This document shows, one piece after another, positions 1 through 8,118 of a DNA stretch of 64,000 nucleotides. The position numbers were made by a program, and so were the translations under genes. Source of the stretch: Phenylobacterium sp. (lineage in GTDB: Bacteria; Pseudomonadota; Alphaproteobacteria; Caulobacterales; Caulobacteraceae). Within the stretch, counting starts at the first letter, position 1. Every line of letters starts with the position of its first letter. The stretch lies in contig NZ_SCTC01000080.1 of assembly GCF_004299445.1 (NCBI RefSeq), positions 62,001 to 126,000 of the forward strand, written 5' to 3'. The notes under the pieces are model-generated. The model was not told where the DNA came from and did not search any database. It worked only from the letters and a program-made list of their open reading frames with translations.

Positions 1-865
1 CGGCATGCTGGTGGAGGCGATGGAGAACGATCCGCGCCTGCGCGCCAGCTTCTTCAAGAACCTGCGCAGCTGCGGCTACGGCGGCGCCACGCTGTCGAAC
101 GACGTATCGGAACGGCTGCAGAAGCTGGCGATCGCCGAGACGGGCTACCGCATCCCGCTGACCACCATGTACGGCGCGACCGAGACGCAGGGGATCACGG
201 TGGTCCACTGGATCACCGAGCTGGTGGGTCTGATTGGTCTGCCGCTGCCGGGGATCACGCTGAAGCTCGTGCCCAACGGCTCCAAGCTGGAGGTCCGGGT
301 GAAGGGGCCGACGGTGACGAGCGGCTATCACAACGATCCAGAGAAGACCGCCGCCGCCTTTGACGACGAGGGCTTCTACAAGCTGGGCGACGCCTGCCGG
401 TTCCTGGACCCCGACAAGCCCGAGCTGGGCCTGGTGTTCGACGGCCGCGTGACCGAGGACTTCAAGCTGGACTCGGGCACCTGGGTCTCGGTCGGCACGC
501 TGCGGCCCGACCTGGTGGCGGCGTGCACGCCTTACGCCTTCGACATGGTGATCGCGGGGCAGGACAAGCCGTACGCCACCGCCCTGATCTGGCCGTCGCC
601 GGCGGCGCTGCCCACGCTGGGCGACAATCCGCTGGAGAAGCTGACCGAGGTGCTGAAGGCGCGGATCGCCGCGTTCAACGCCACGGCAGGGGGCTCGTCG
701 CGGCGGATCGCGCGGTTTGCGATCATGATCGAGCCGCCCTCGATCGACGCCGGCGAGATCACCGACAAGGGCTATGTGAACCAGCGGGCCACCCTGGAGC
801 GTCGCGACGCCCTGGTGAAGGCGCTGTATGCGAATCCGCCGGGACCCGGCGTGGTGGAGGTTTAG
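1..865 (+). CDS. Feruloyl-CoA synthase-like AMP-forming acyl-CoA ligase (C-terminal part)
   Basis: This is the C-terminal part (about 286 residues) of an ANL-superfamily ligase that activates a carboxylic acid to its CoA thioester through an acyl-AMP. The reading frame is already open at the left edge, so the N-terminal half with the P-loop lies outside. Visible motifs are the substrate-side SYGGATLS-like segment (CGYGGATLS), the A5-type segment MYGATETQG, the hinge FDGRVTEDFKLDSGTWVSVG and a TALIWPS strand. The VTEDFKL.(S/T)GTWV.VG signature and the GLIGLPLPG.ELKLVPN-type region resemble feruloyl-CoA synthases rather than fatty acyl-CoA ligases. The substrate (ferulate or another aryl acid) is inferred by family resemblance only. 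The GST-like gene follows after 6 bases, so co-transcription is likely. Confidence 0.8.
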   Translation, partial: GMLVEAMENDPRLRASFFKNLRSCGYGGATLSNDVSERLQKLAIAETGYRIPLTTMYGATETQGITVVHWITELVGLIGLPLPGITLKLVPNGSKLEVRVKGPTVTSGYHNDPEKTAAAFDDEGFYKLGDACRFLDPDKPELGLVFDGRVTEDFKLDSGTWVSVGTLRPDLVAACTPYAFDMVIAGQDKPYATALIWPSPAALPTLGDNPLEKLTEVLKARIAAFNATAGGSSRRIARFAIMIEPPSIDAGEITDKGYVNQRATLERRDALVKALYANPPGPGVVEV

Positions 866-871
866 ACGGCC

Positions 872-1783
872 ATGAGCGAGATCATCCTTCACCACTATGA
901 CACCTCGCCCTTCTCGGAGAAGGTGCGGTTGATGCTGGGGATCAAGGGGCTGGCCTGGCGCTCGGTGATCCAGCCGGTGATCATGCCCAAGCCCGACCTG
1001 ATCCCGCTGACCGGCGGCTACCGGCGCATCCCGGTGATGCAGATCGGGGCCGACATCTACTGCGACAGCCAGGTGATCCTGGCCGAGATCGAGCGGCGCC
1101 ATCCGACGCCGCCGGTGGTGCGCGGCGCCGACTGGGCGGTGAACCTCTGGGCCGACCGGCTGTGGTTCCAGGCCACGGTGGTGGTGATCTTCGCCGAGAT
1201 GGGCGACGCGGTGCCCAAGGAGTTCATCGCCGACCGCGAGAAGCTGTCGGGCCGGCCCTTCGACACCGGCGCGATGAAGGCCGCCGCGCCGTTCATGCGA
1301 CCGCAGTGGCGGGCGTATGCGGCCTGGCTCGAGGACGGCCTGCAGACCGGCGATGACTTCCTGGGCGGGGCGACGCCCTCGCTGGCGGACGTCGCGGCCT
1401 GGATGAACGTCTGGTGGCTCTCGGGCGCTACGCCGAGGATCGCCGACGAACTGCTCGCGGGACTGGACCGCACGCGGGCCTGGCGCGACCGTATCCGGGC
1501 CATCGGGCACGGTCAGCGCACCGAGATGGCGCCCGCCGAGGCGGTGAAGGCCGCCCATGCGAACGAACCCGCGCCCGACCTGGGGTGCGACGCGAACGAC
1601 CCGTCCGGCCTGAAGCAGGGCGACAAGGTGGTGGTCCAGGCCGACGACTACGGGCGCGATCCCGTGGAGGGCGTGCTGGTGGGCCTGACGCGAGACCGGA
1701 TCACGATCGCCCGCGAATGCGGCGAGGTCGACGTGAGCCATGTGCATTTCCCGCGGGCCGGCTACGTGCTGGTCAAGGGTTAG
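872..1783 (+). CDS. Glutathione S-transferase-like protein with C-terminal extension
   Basis: A 303-residue protein with an N-terminal thioredoxin-like GST domain (residues about 1-75, HHYDTSPFSEKVRLMLG, then RRIPVMQ with the cis-Pro and the DSQVI segment that binds the gamma-glutamyl group). An all-helical GST C-domain reaches to about 215. GSTs normally end near 200-230; here about 75 residues follow, with a compact beta-rich segment (QGDKVVVQADDY...VEGVLVGLTRDRITIARECG) that looks like a small SH3-type barrel. There is no Cys or Tyr at the usual catalytic spot; Ser13 of TSPFS may serve. It sits 6 bases after a feruloyl-CoA-synthase-like gene and 24 bases before a crotonase, suggesting a role in aromatic-acid catabolism or detoxification. 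The substrate is unknown. Confidence 0.82.
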   Translation: MSEIILHHYDTSPFSEKVRLMLGIKGLAWRSVIQPVIMPKPDLIPLTGGYRRIPVMQIGADIYCDSQVILAEIERRHPTPPVVRGADWAVNLWADRLWFQATVVVIFAEMGDAVPKEFIADREKLSGRPFDTGAMKAAAPFMRPQWRAYAAWLEDGLQTGDDFLGGATPSLADVAAWMNVWWLSGATPRIADELLAGLDRTRAWRDRIRAIGHGQRTEMAPAEAVKAAHANEPAPDLGCDANDPSGLKQGDKVVVQADDYGRDPVEGVLVGLTRDRITIARECGEVDVSHVHFPRAGYVLVKG

Positions 1784-1807
1784 GTAGAGGTAGGGAAGGG
1801 ACGAGAG

Positions 1808-2662
1808 ATGAACGACCGCGTGCAGATCGACATCACCGACGGCGTCGCCGACGTCCGGCTGGTGCGGGCCGACAAGATGAACGCGCTGGACAACGCCATG
1901 TTCGACGCCCTGATCCAGGCCGGCGAGCGGCTGAAGGGCGAGAGCGGCGTCCGCGCCGTGGTGCTGTCGGGCGAGGGCAAGGCGTTCTGCGCCGGCCTCG
2001 ACACCTCCAACTTCGGGGCGATGGCCTCGGGGGCTCGTTCCGGCGGCCAGAGCAGCACCGGCGACGCGCTGGTGACCCGCAACCGCACGCCTGGCGGATC
2101 GAACCGCGCGCAGCATGCCGTGATGGTTTGGCGCGAGGTGCCGGCGCCCGTGATCGCCGCAGTCCACGGCGTGGCGCTGGGCGGCGGCTTCCAGCTGGCC
2201 CTGGGACCCGACATGCGGTTCGTGACGCCCGACGTGAAACTCTCGGTTTTCGAGATCAAGTGGGGCCTGGTCCCGGACATGGCCGGGCTGGTGTTGATGC
2301 GCCAGCTGGTGCGCGACGACATCGCGCGTGAGCTGACCTACTCGGGCCGCATCTTCAACGGCGAGGAGGCGCTGCGTATCGGCATGGCGACCCGTTGCGT
2401 CGCGGACCCGCGGGCCGAGGCCCTGGCGTTCGCGAAGGATGTGGCGGGCAAGAACCCGCACGCCATCCGCGCGGCCAAGCGTCTGCTGAATCTTGCGGCG
2501 GAGGCCGACCAGCGCGAGGTCCTGCTCGAAGAGAGCCGGGAACAGACCGCGCTGATCGGCTCGCCGAACCAGATCGAGGCCGTGAAGGCGAATATGGAGA
2601 AGCGGGTGGCGAACTTCGCCGAGGTCGAGGTCGAACCTCCGGCGCCGGTGTTTGGCGGCTAG
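1808..2662 (+). CDS. Crotonase (enoyl-CoA hydratase/isomerase) family protein
   Basis: A 284-residue crotonase-fold protein acting on an acyl-CoA thioester. Oxyanion-hole segments are visible at AFCAGLDTSNF (about residue 57) and VHGVALGGGFQLALGPDMRF (about 120). An insertion (SGARSGGQSSTGDALVTRNRTPGGS) follows the first motif. At the position where classical hydratases carry the second catalytic Glu the sequence reads KWGLVPDMAG, so an Asp replaces it and the reaction may not be simple hydration. ATG follows a GA-rich AGGGAAGGGACGAG ribosome site. It is probably the last gene of the ligase-GST-crotonase operon, and a strong hairpin follows. It does not resemble the feruloyl-CoA hydratase-lyase closely, so a complete ferulate pathway cannot be claimed. 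Confidence 0.85.
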   Translation: MNDRVQIDITDGVADVRLVRADKMNALDNAMFDALIQAGERLKGESGVRAVVLSGEGKAFCAGLDTSNFGAMASGARSGGQSSTGDALVTRNRTPGGSNRAQHAVMVWREVPAPVIAAVHGVALGGGFQLALGPDMRFVTPDVKLSVFEIKWGLVPDMAGLVLMRQLVRDDIARELTYSGRIFNGEEALRIGMATRCVADPRAEALAFAKDVAGKNPHAIRAAKRLLNLAAEADQREVLLEESREQTALIGSPNQIEAVKANMEKRVANFAEVEVEPPAPVFGG

Positions 2663-2676
2663 GTCTCGGAGCCTGT

Positions 2677-2704
2677 TCCGATCAGGCGCAGCCGCCTGAT
2701 CGGA
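2677..2704. terminator. Bidirectional hairpin terminator between convergent genes
   Basis: A perfect 12-bp stem (TCCGATCAGGCG at 2677-2688 pairing with CGCCTGATCGGA at 2693-2704) encloses a 4-base CAGC loop. It lies between the convergent ends of the crotonase and the UrcA gene. There is no clear T-tract, so it may act as a Rho-independent terminator of the GC-rich type or simply as a 3' stabilising stem. Confidence 0.7.
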
Positions 2705-2721
2705 GCTCGATAGGCGATGGC

Positions 2722-2982
2722 CTAGTTGCTGACGGCCATCTGCGTCTGGGCGCCCAGGCGGGCCTTCGCGTCATTGACGGCGAACTTGAAGCACGAGGCG
2801 TACATCTCGCGCGGGAAGGTCGCGCCGACGACGGCCTTGGTGCAGACCTTCTTGGCGGCCTTGGCGATGTCGGCCTGGATCTGGTCGCTGGTCTTGCCCG
2901 ACAGATTGATGCGGGCGGTTTGGGCCGAAGCGGGGGCGGCGATCATGGCGGCGACAGCCGCGACGGTCAGGATGCGGATCAT
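2722..2982 (-). CDS. UrcA family protein (small exported protein)
   Basis: An 86-residue protein with an N-terminal signal peptide (MIRILTVAAVAAMIAAPASAQ, cleavage expected after ASA). The short mature domain has two cysteines (KKVCTKAV and YASCFKF), the pattern of the UrcA family, which is common in Caulobacterales and Sphingomonadales and has no established function. A second in-frame ATG ten codons upstream (position 3012) gives a longer positively charged N-region and cannot be excluded. The 2982 start is preferred because it leaves a compact signal peptide with a GGA about 13 bases upstream. The two cysteines could form a periplasmic disulfide. Confidence 0.82.
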   Translation of the reverse strand: MIRILTVAAVAAMIAAPASAQTARINLSGKTSDQIQADIAKAAKKVCTKAVVGATFPREMYASCFKFAVNDAKARLGAQTQMAVSN

Positions 2983-3281
2983 GGCGATGAAATTCCGTCG
3001 GTATGGGTTCATACAAAACCCCGTTCCGGCGTTCCTCTCAGACCGCTGCCGGTGACTTGCGCGCCGGGCTCGCCGTCTGGTGCCCCCTTGATTCCGCGAT
3101 CTTGACCTTGACGCAAGCGTTAAGTTGTCGCGGTGCAGCAATAATGTTGCAATGCGAGATGATGGGACAGTGATCGGTGATAATCTGAGCGCCAGGCGCC
3201 CCTTGGAAAAGCTCACTTTCTATCTGTTTCAAGATGTTGCGATCAGAGAGCGCAGGTCGCGACGTTTTCTCGCAGCTGCGA
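2983..3281. other. Intergenic stretch without a supported gene
   Basis: About 300 bases between UrcA and the SDR, both on the minus strand. It should hold the UrcA promoter and the end of the SDR transcript. The only structure seen is the dyad at 3101-3124, listed separately. Translations here lack any family signature. Confidence 0.6.
3101..3124. promoter_or_regulatory. MerR-operator-like imperfect dyad
   Basis: CTTGAC-CTTG-ACG-CAAG-C-GTTAAG forms an interrupted palindrome (inner CTTG/CAAG perfect, outer CTTGAC/GTTAAG five of six). It resembles the CTTGACCTT...AAGGTCAAG operators used by MerR-family regulators. It lies about 90-120 bases upstream of the UrcA start. No MerR gene is in the window and no matching -10 element is clear, so function is speculative. 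Confidence 0.25.
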
Positions 3282-4025
3282 CTAGCCGCGCCCGATGAAG
3301 GGCATCTGGGTGGCCATCACCGTCATGAACTGAACGTTGGCGCTCAGCGGCAGGCCGGCCATGTAGACCACCGCATCCGCGACGGCCTTCACGTCCATGA
3401 CCGCTTCCGGCTTCAGCGTCCCGTCGGCCTGGGGCACGCCCTTGGCGATTTGGCGGGTCATTTCGGTGGCCGCGTTCCCGATGTCGATCTGGCCGCAGGC
3501 GATGTCGTAGGCGCGCCCGTCCAGCGAGGTGGAACGCGTCAGGCCGGTGATGGCGTGCTTGGTGGCGGTATAGGCGATCGAGCGAGGCCGCGGGACATGC
3601 GCCGAGATCGAGCCGTTGTTGATGATCCGTCCGCCGCAGGGATCCTGATCCTTCATCAGGCGGAACGCGGCGCGGGTGCAGAGGAAGGCGCCGGTCAGGT
3701 TGATGTCCACGACCCGCCTCCAATGCTCAAGGCTGTGATCCTCGAGCGGGGTCGGCGGCGCGCCTGTGCCGGCGTTGTTGAACACCAGGTCGAGCCGGCC
3801 GAATCGGGCCTTCGTCGCGGCGAACAGGGCGTCGACCGAGGCCTCGTCTGACACGTCGGTCGGCTGGACCAGACACGGCGCGCCTTCGCCGAGCGCCGCG
3901 GTCGTCGCCAGTTCGGCCTCCCGCCGGCCCGCCAGGGCCACGCTCCAGCCGTTCTGGAGTAGCGCCAGGGACACAGCCCGCCCGATACCGCTGCCGGCTC
4001 CCGTAACGATAGCGACCTTCGCCAT
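3282..4025 (-). CDS. Short-chain dehydrogenase/reductase (SDR) oxidoreductase
   Basis: A classical SDR of 247 residues, the usual length. The Rossmann motif TGAGSGIG is at about residues 8-15, NNAG at about 84-87, and the catalytic Ser and YTATK (Tyr-x3-Lys) occur in NGSISAHVPRPRSIAYTATKHA. The AGRREAE segment after beta-2 (Arg at the cofactor-ribose end) suggests NADP(H) preference. The substrate cannot be told from sequence. The gene starts 64 bases from the divergent TonB-dependent receptor, so the two share a promoter region. Confidence 0.88.
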   Translation of the reverse strand: MAKVAIVTGAGSGIGRAVSLALLQNGWSVALAGRREAELATTAALGEGAPCLVQPTDVSDEASVDALFAATKARFGRLDLVFNNAGTGAPPTPLEDHSLEHWRRVVDINLTGAFLCTRAAFRLMKDQDPCGGRIINNGSISAHVPRPRSIAYTATKHAITGLTRSTSLDGRAYDIACGQIDIGNAATEMTRQIAKGVPQADGTLKPEAVMDVKAVADAVVYMAGLPLSANVQFMTVMATQMPFIGRG

Positions 4026-4089
4026 TGTGATCTCCCTCGACGCTGATAAGCCCTCGTGTGCTTCGACATACCCGCCTTACGAGAGCTCC

Positions 4090-6093
4090 ATGCCCGATTT
4101 GCCGCCGCCCTCCCCGGAAGTCGAGGCCGTCGTGGTCTATGCGCCGCGACTGGCGCCCCTGGGCGGCGAGGCGGTGTTCAGCGCCGTGCAGATTTCGCCC
4201 GAGGTGCTGAAGACCGAGCCGCGCCTGGACGAGGCGCTGAAGACTGCGCCCGGCGTGTCGCTGTTCCGCCGCACGGGCAGTGGCGCGGCCAATCCCACGA
4301 CCCAGGGCCTGTCGCTGCGCGCCATCGCGCCATCCGGGGCAGGCCGGGCGCTGGTGACCCTGGATGGGGCGCCGCAGAACGACCCCTTCGGCGGTTGGGT
4401 GATCTGGAGCGGCTTGCCCTCGGAAGGTCTTGCGGGGGCGACGGTGGTTCGCGGCGCCGGCTCGGGGCCCTATGGCGCGGGCGCGCTGACGGGGGTGGTG
4501 GCGCTGACCGAGCGGGCGACTCCGGACGGGGTCGCCGTCGCCGAGGCTTCGGCCGGCGAGCGCGAGTCCTATCGCGCGGCGATCGCGGCCGGCCTGCCGG
4601 GCGTGCTGCTGACGGCGTCAGGCTCGCGCACGGAAGGCTACCATGCGGTGCGCGGCCCGCGGCGGGGCGCGGCCGACACCCGGCTGCGCCTGGAAGACGC
4701 CTCGGTGGCGCTGCGGGTGCAGCATGAGTTCGGGACGGTCCAGACGGCGGCGCGGGTCTCGGCCTTCCAGGTCAACCAGCAGGCCGGCCTGCGTGGGGCG
4801 CGGTCGAACACCTCGGGGGCGTCGGCGGCCCTGACGGTGGCCCAACCCGCGAGCGAGGGCGTCGGCGGGTGGCGACTGCAGGCCTGGGCGCGGGCCAGCG
4901 ACCTGGAGAACAGCTCGGTGGCCGTCGCGGCCGGCCGGGCCACGACCACACCCGCCAACGACCAGTACGATACGCCGGCCGTGGGCTACGGCTTCAACGC
5001 TGCGCTGCAGGGCAAGCAGGGCGCCTTCGCCTGGGAGGTCGGCGCCGACATTCGCGCCGCCGACGGCAAGGAGCAGGAGCTGTTCCGCTTCCTAAACGGC
5101 GCCTTCACCCGCGACCGGACCGCCGGCGGCGAGACGCTGGTCTACGGCGCCTACGCCGAGGGCGTGCTGGACCAGGGCCCGTGGCTTCTGACTGGCGGCG
5201 TACGGCTGGACCGCTCGCGCGCGTTCAACGCGGTGCGCATCGAGCGCGACCGGCAGACAGGCGCAGTGCTGCTGAACCAGGGCGCGGCCGATCGGTCCGA
5301 CACCACGCCGACCGGCCGTGTCGGGGTGCGTTACGAGGTCGCCGACGACCTCTTCCTGCGCGCGGCCGCCTACGCCGGCTTCCGGGCCCCGACCCTGAAC
5401 GAGTTGCACCGGCCGTTCCGGGTGGGGAACGACATCACCGAAGCCAACCCGACCCTCAAGCCGGAGACCCTCCAGGGCGTCGAGGCGGGCGTGGCGGGCG
5501 AGGGCGCGGTCCGTTGGAGCGCGGGCGTGTTCTACAACCTGCTGAAGGACCCGATCACCAACGTCACCATCGGCGTGGGGCCTGGGACATTCCCGACAGC
5601 GGGCTTCGTCCCGGCGGGCGGCACCCTGCGCCAGCGCCAGAACGCCGGCGAGATCGAGGCCTGGGGATTTGAAGGCGAGGCGTCGGGCCGATTTTCGGAC
5701 GCGTTCGCCTGGCGCGCCGCGGCGGCCTATACCGACGCCGAGGTGCGCGGCGGCCGCAGCGCTCCGCAGCTTTCAGGCCGGCGTCCGGCCCAGACGCCGA
5801 GATGGACGGCGACGGCGGGCGCCACCTTCCGCCCGAGCGAGATCCCCGTCGAGCTGTCGGCCGACCTGCGCTACGAGAGCGCCCGCTGGGAGGACGACCT
5901 CAACAGCCGCAGGCTGTCGGCCGGGGTGCAGCTGGATGCGCGCGCCGGTTGGCGGGTCACCGAAAACGTCGAGGTCTTCGTAGCCGTCGAGAACCTCTTC
6001 GACGCGAAGCTGGAGGTGGGCGAGACGGCGGACGGGGTCGAGAGCTTCGCAGCGCCCCAGACCCTCCGCATCGGCTTCACGTTCCGCCAGTAG
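4090..6093 (+). CDS. TonB-dependent outer-membrane receptor, no visible signal peptide
   Basis: A 667-residue TonB-dependent receptor for active uptake of an unidentified ligand. A TonB-box-like stretch (VEAVVVYAPRL) is at residues 11-21. The plug domain follows (EVLKTEPRLDEALKTAPGVSLFRR, then VRGAGSGPYGAGALTGVVAL), then a beta-barrel with the conserved FRAPTLNELHRPFR and NPTLKPET segments and a C-terminal strand ending QTLRIGFTFRQ. The chosen ATG precedes the TonB box by only ten residues, so no signal peptide exists in this frame. An in-frame GTG at 4027 adds 21 residues but no hydrophobic core, and other frames upstream show none either. Either the 5' end has been lost or rearranged, or export depends on something not visible. 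It is divergent from the SDR. Confidence 0.85.
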   Translation: MPDLPPPSPEVEAVVVYAPRLAPLGGEAVFSAVQISPEVLKTEPRLDEALKTAPGVSLFRRTGSGAANPTTQGLSLRAIAPSGAGRALVTLDGAPQNDPFGGWVIWSGLPSEGLAGATVVRGAGSGPYGAGALTGVVALTERATPDGVAVAEASAGERESYRAAIAAGLPGVLLTASGSRTEGYHAVRGPRRGAADTRLRLEDASVALRVQHEFGTVQTAARVSAFQVNQQAGLRGARSNTSGASAALTVAQPASEGVGGWRLQAWARASDLENSSVAVAAGRATTTPANDQYDTPAVGYGFNAALQGKQGAFAWEVGADIRAADGKEQELFRFLNGAFTRDRTAGGETLVYGAYAEGVLDQGPWLLTGGVRLDRSRAFNAVRIERDRQTGAVLLNQGAADRSDTTPTGRVGVRYEVADDLFLRAAAYAGFRAPTLNELHRPFRVGNDITEANPTLKPETLQGVEAGVAGEGAVRWSAGVFYNLLKDPITNVTIGVGPGTFPTAGFVPAGGTLRQRQNAGEIEAWGFEGEASGRFSDAFAWRAAAAYTDAEVRGGRSAPQLSGRRPAQTPRWTATAGATFRPSEIPVELSADLRYESARWEDDLNSRRLSAGVQLDARAGWRVTENVEVFVAVENLFDAKLEVGETADGVESFAAPQTLRIGFTFRQ

Positions 6094-6119
6094 CCCGGCG
6101 GGTTGGTCTCGACCCGACG

Positions 6120-6935
6120 CTAGGCCGAGGCCTTCGGGAACAGTTCCTCGTGCCGCGCGCAGACGCGGTCCCAGACCGTTGCGGCTTCGGGGATGTCCAG
6201 TTCGAACTCTCGCTGCAGCACGGCGACGAACTCCGCGGCCGTATCGATCAGGCTGTCCTCCTTCACGCCCGGCCGCAGACGGCGGAAGGCGCGGCCGCGG
6301 AGCAACCGGATCTCGTCGCCCATGTGTCTCTGGGCGATGGCGGTCATGACGAAGACGGAGGCCGGCGACGTCTGCAGCTCCAGGCACTTGGCCGAAAGCA
6401 GAGCCGGGTCCGCGGGGTCGAGGCTGAAGTCGAAATTCGGGGCGCCGCCGGCATCGTGGTTGTGGAGCCGCCACCATCCGCCTGCGAGTCTCTGCAGGCG
6501 GTATTCGAAGCCGTCCGAGCGGATCGGGCCGTCCTGCAGCGGGAAGGGGTCGCGCGAGCCGTCGCCGAACCCGACATCGGCGATCCAGAGGCCCTCGGGC
6601 AGCTCGACCAGCAGCACCAGGTGATTGCCCACCGCCTCGTCGCCACGGACCATGCGGTGCACGCCGCCCGCCAGGCGGGTGACCTTGAAGCCGATCTCTT
6701 CCAGCGCTGCGCCCAAGAGGCCGTTCATCTCGTAGCACCACCCGCCGCGGCCGCGTCGGACGATCTTGTCGAAGGCCTCGGCCGGGCTGGTGGTCAGCGG
6801 CCGCCCCAGCTGGACATCGAGGTTCTCGTAGCTGATCGAAAGCGCATGGGCGCGGTGAAGCGCTTTCAGGGTGGCGAGGTCAGGTCGCGGGAGACCGGTG
6901 AAGCCGATGCGTTCGAGGTAGGCTTGGAGTTCCAT
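6120..6935 (-). CDS. nat: Arylamine N-acetyltransferase
   Basis: A 271-residue cytosolic enzyme that moves an acetyl group from acetyl-CoA to arylamines or hydrazines through a Cys-linked intermediate. The Cys-His-Asp triad is visible: Cys67 in RGRGGWCYEMN, His105 in GNHLVLLV and Asp120 in LWIADVGFGDG, at the spacing usual for bacterial NATs. Length and domain order (helical bundle, beta-barrel, lid) match the family. It is convergent with the TonB receptor, whose stop lies 26 bases away. Physiological substrates of bacterial NATs vary and cannot be deduced. Confidence 0.93.
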   Translation of the reverse strand: MELQAYLERIGFTGLPRPDLATLKALHRAHALSISYENLDVQLGRPLTTSPAEAFDKIVRRGRGGWCYEMNGLLGAALEEIGFKVTRLAGGVHRMVRGDEAVGNHLVLLVELPEGLWIADVGFGDGSRDPFPLQDGPIRSDGFEYRLQRLAGGWWRLHNHDAGGAPNFDFSLDPADPALLSAKCLELQTSPASVFVMTAIAQRHMGDEIRLLRGRAFRRLRPGVKEDSLIDTAAEFVAVLQREFELDIPEAATVWDRVCARHEELFPKASA

Positions 6936-7034
6936 GGACGAAGACCTAGGCGCCCCGCCACAACTCCGCCAGGGCCGATTTGGCGGACGCCGCCAGTCCG
7001 CTTGCGACGCCGGACGGCGGCTCCTGACCGCCCT

Positions 7035-8048
7035 TTAGCGGCTCTCGAGAAACTTGAGGACGGCCAGTTCGAACGGTCGCCCCTCGCGGGCCCGCAGGTC
7101 GAGTTCGCCCTTGGCGTAGGCGTCGAGAATGGCCGGGTGGATATAGGCGCTGCGGGCGACCGCGGCGGTGTTGCCCAGCAGGCCGGCGACGGCTTTCGCA
7201 CAGGTGTTGAGGTTGCGCTTTGACGCCGAGAGATCGGCGCACTCGGGCAGGGTCAGGGTGCGGGCTGCGGCCACGGTGCCGGCCCAGGTGCGGAAGTCCT
7301 TGGCCGAGAAGTCCTCGCCGATGGCCTCTCGGATGTAGGCGTTGACGTCGGCGCTCTCGACAGCGCGGCGTTGGCCGTCCGCGTCGAGGTACTGGAACAG
7401 GCGCTGGCCGGGCAGATCCTGGCAGGCCTTCAAGACGCGCGCGAGCCGGCGGTCGTTGAAGCCGGTGGCGTGGGACCTTCCGCTCTTGCCGCGGAACTCG
7501 AAGACCGCCTTCTCCGCGCCGATCCTAACGTGGCGGTTGCGCAGCGTCGTCAGGCCGAAGCTCTTGTTCGTCCGCGCATACTCCTCGTTGCCCACACGGA
7601 TCAGGGTGGTCTCCATCACCCGGATCACGGCGGCCAGGACCTTCTCGCGAGGCAGGCCGCGGCGGGCCAGATCGGCCTCCACCCTGGCGCGGAGGCGGGG
7701 CAGGGCGCGGCCGAAGGCCAGGAGCCGGTCGTACTTGTGAGCGTCGCGGGCCTCTCGCCAGCGCGCGTGGTAGCGATACTGCTTGCGGCCCCGCCGGTCG
7801 CGGCCCACCGCCTGGATGTGACCGTTCGCCCTGGGGCAGATCCAGACGTCGGTCCAGGCCGGCGGTATGACCAGCTCGCGGATTCGGTCGAGTGTCCGGG
7901 CGTCTGTCACGGCCCTGCCGTCGGGGCCCGTGTAGCCGAACCCGTTCTTGGCAGCCTTCCGGCGGATGCCGGGGTCCTGGTCGGAGACATAGGATAGGCC
8001 CGCCGGCATCGGCGCGGTCTCGGCCTCGTCGCCCACGTCCTTCGGCAT
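7035..8048 (-). CDS. DNA topoisomerase IB (poxvirus type)
   Basis: A 337-residue type IB topoisomerase of the bacterial/poxviral class, which relaxes supercoils through a 3'-phosphotyrosyl intermediate. The N-terminal domain carries DPGIRRKAAKNGFGYTGPDGRAV and IPPAWTDVWICP. The catalytic domain contains MRVGNEEYARTN-like RVGNEEYARTNKSFGLTTLRNRHV (catalytic Arg and Lys), FRTWAGTVAAA, and the nucleophile Tyr in RSAYIHPAILDAYAKG about 36 residues from the C-terminus. The ATG at 8048 has a GGAGGT ribosome site 9 bases away; a GTG four codons upstream is less likely. It is divergent from rlmJ. Confidence 0.93.
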   Translation of the reverse strand: MPKDVGDEAETAPMPAGLSYVSDQDPGIRRKAAKNGFGYTGPDGRAVTDARTLDRIRELVIPPAWTDVWICPRANGHIQAVGRDRRGRKQYRYHARWREARDAHKYDRLLAFGRALPRLRARVEADLARRGLPREKVLAAVIRVMETTLIRVGNEEYARTNKSFGLTTLRNRHVRIGAEKAVFEFRGKSGRSHATGFNDRRLARVLKACQDLPGQRLFQYLDADGQRRAVESADVNAYIREAIGEDFSAKDFRTWAGTVAAARTLTLPECADLSASKRNLNTCAKAVAGLLGNTAAVARSAYIHPAILDAYAKGELDLRAREGRPFELAVLKFLESR

Positions 8049-8118
8049 CCCGACCTCCACTGGCTGGGCCGCAACGTGATATGGCCACCCCGGTTCCGCC
8101 TGCAGCCCATGGATCGCC

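Noticed and set aside
1..2662. A complete ferulate-to-vanillin pathway
   Set aside because: The crotonase does not resemble feruloyl-CoA hydratase-lyase and no vanillin dehydrogenase is present, so only a ligase-type similarity can be claimed.
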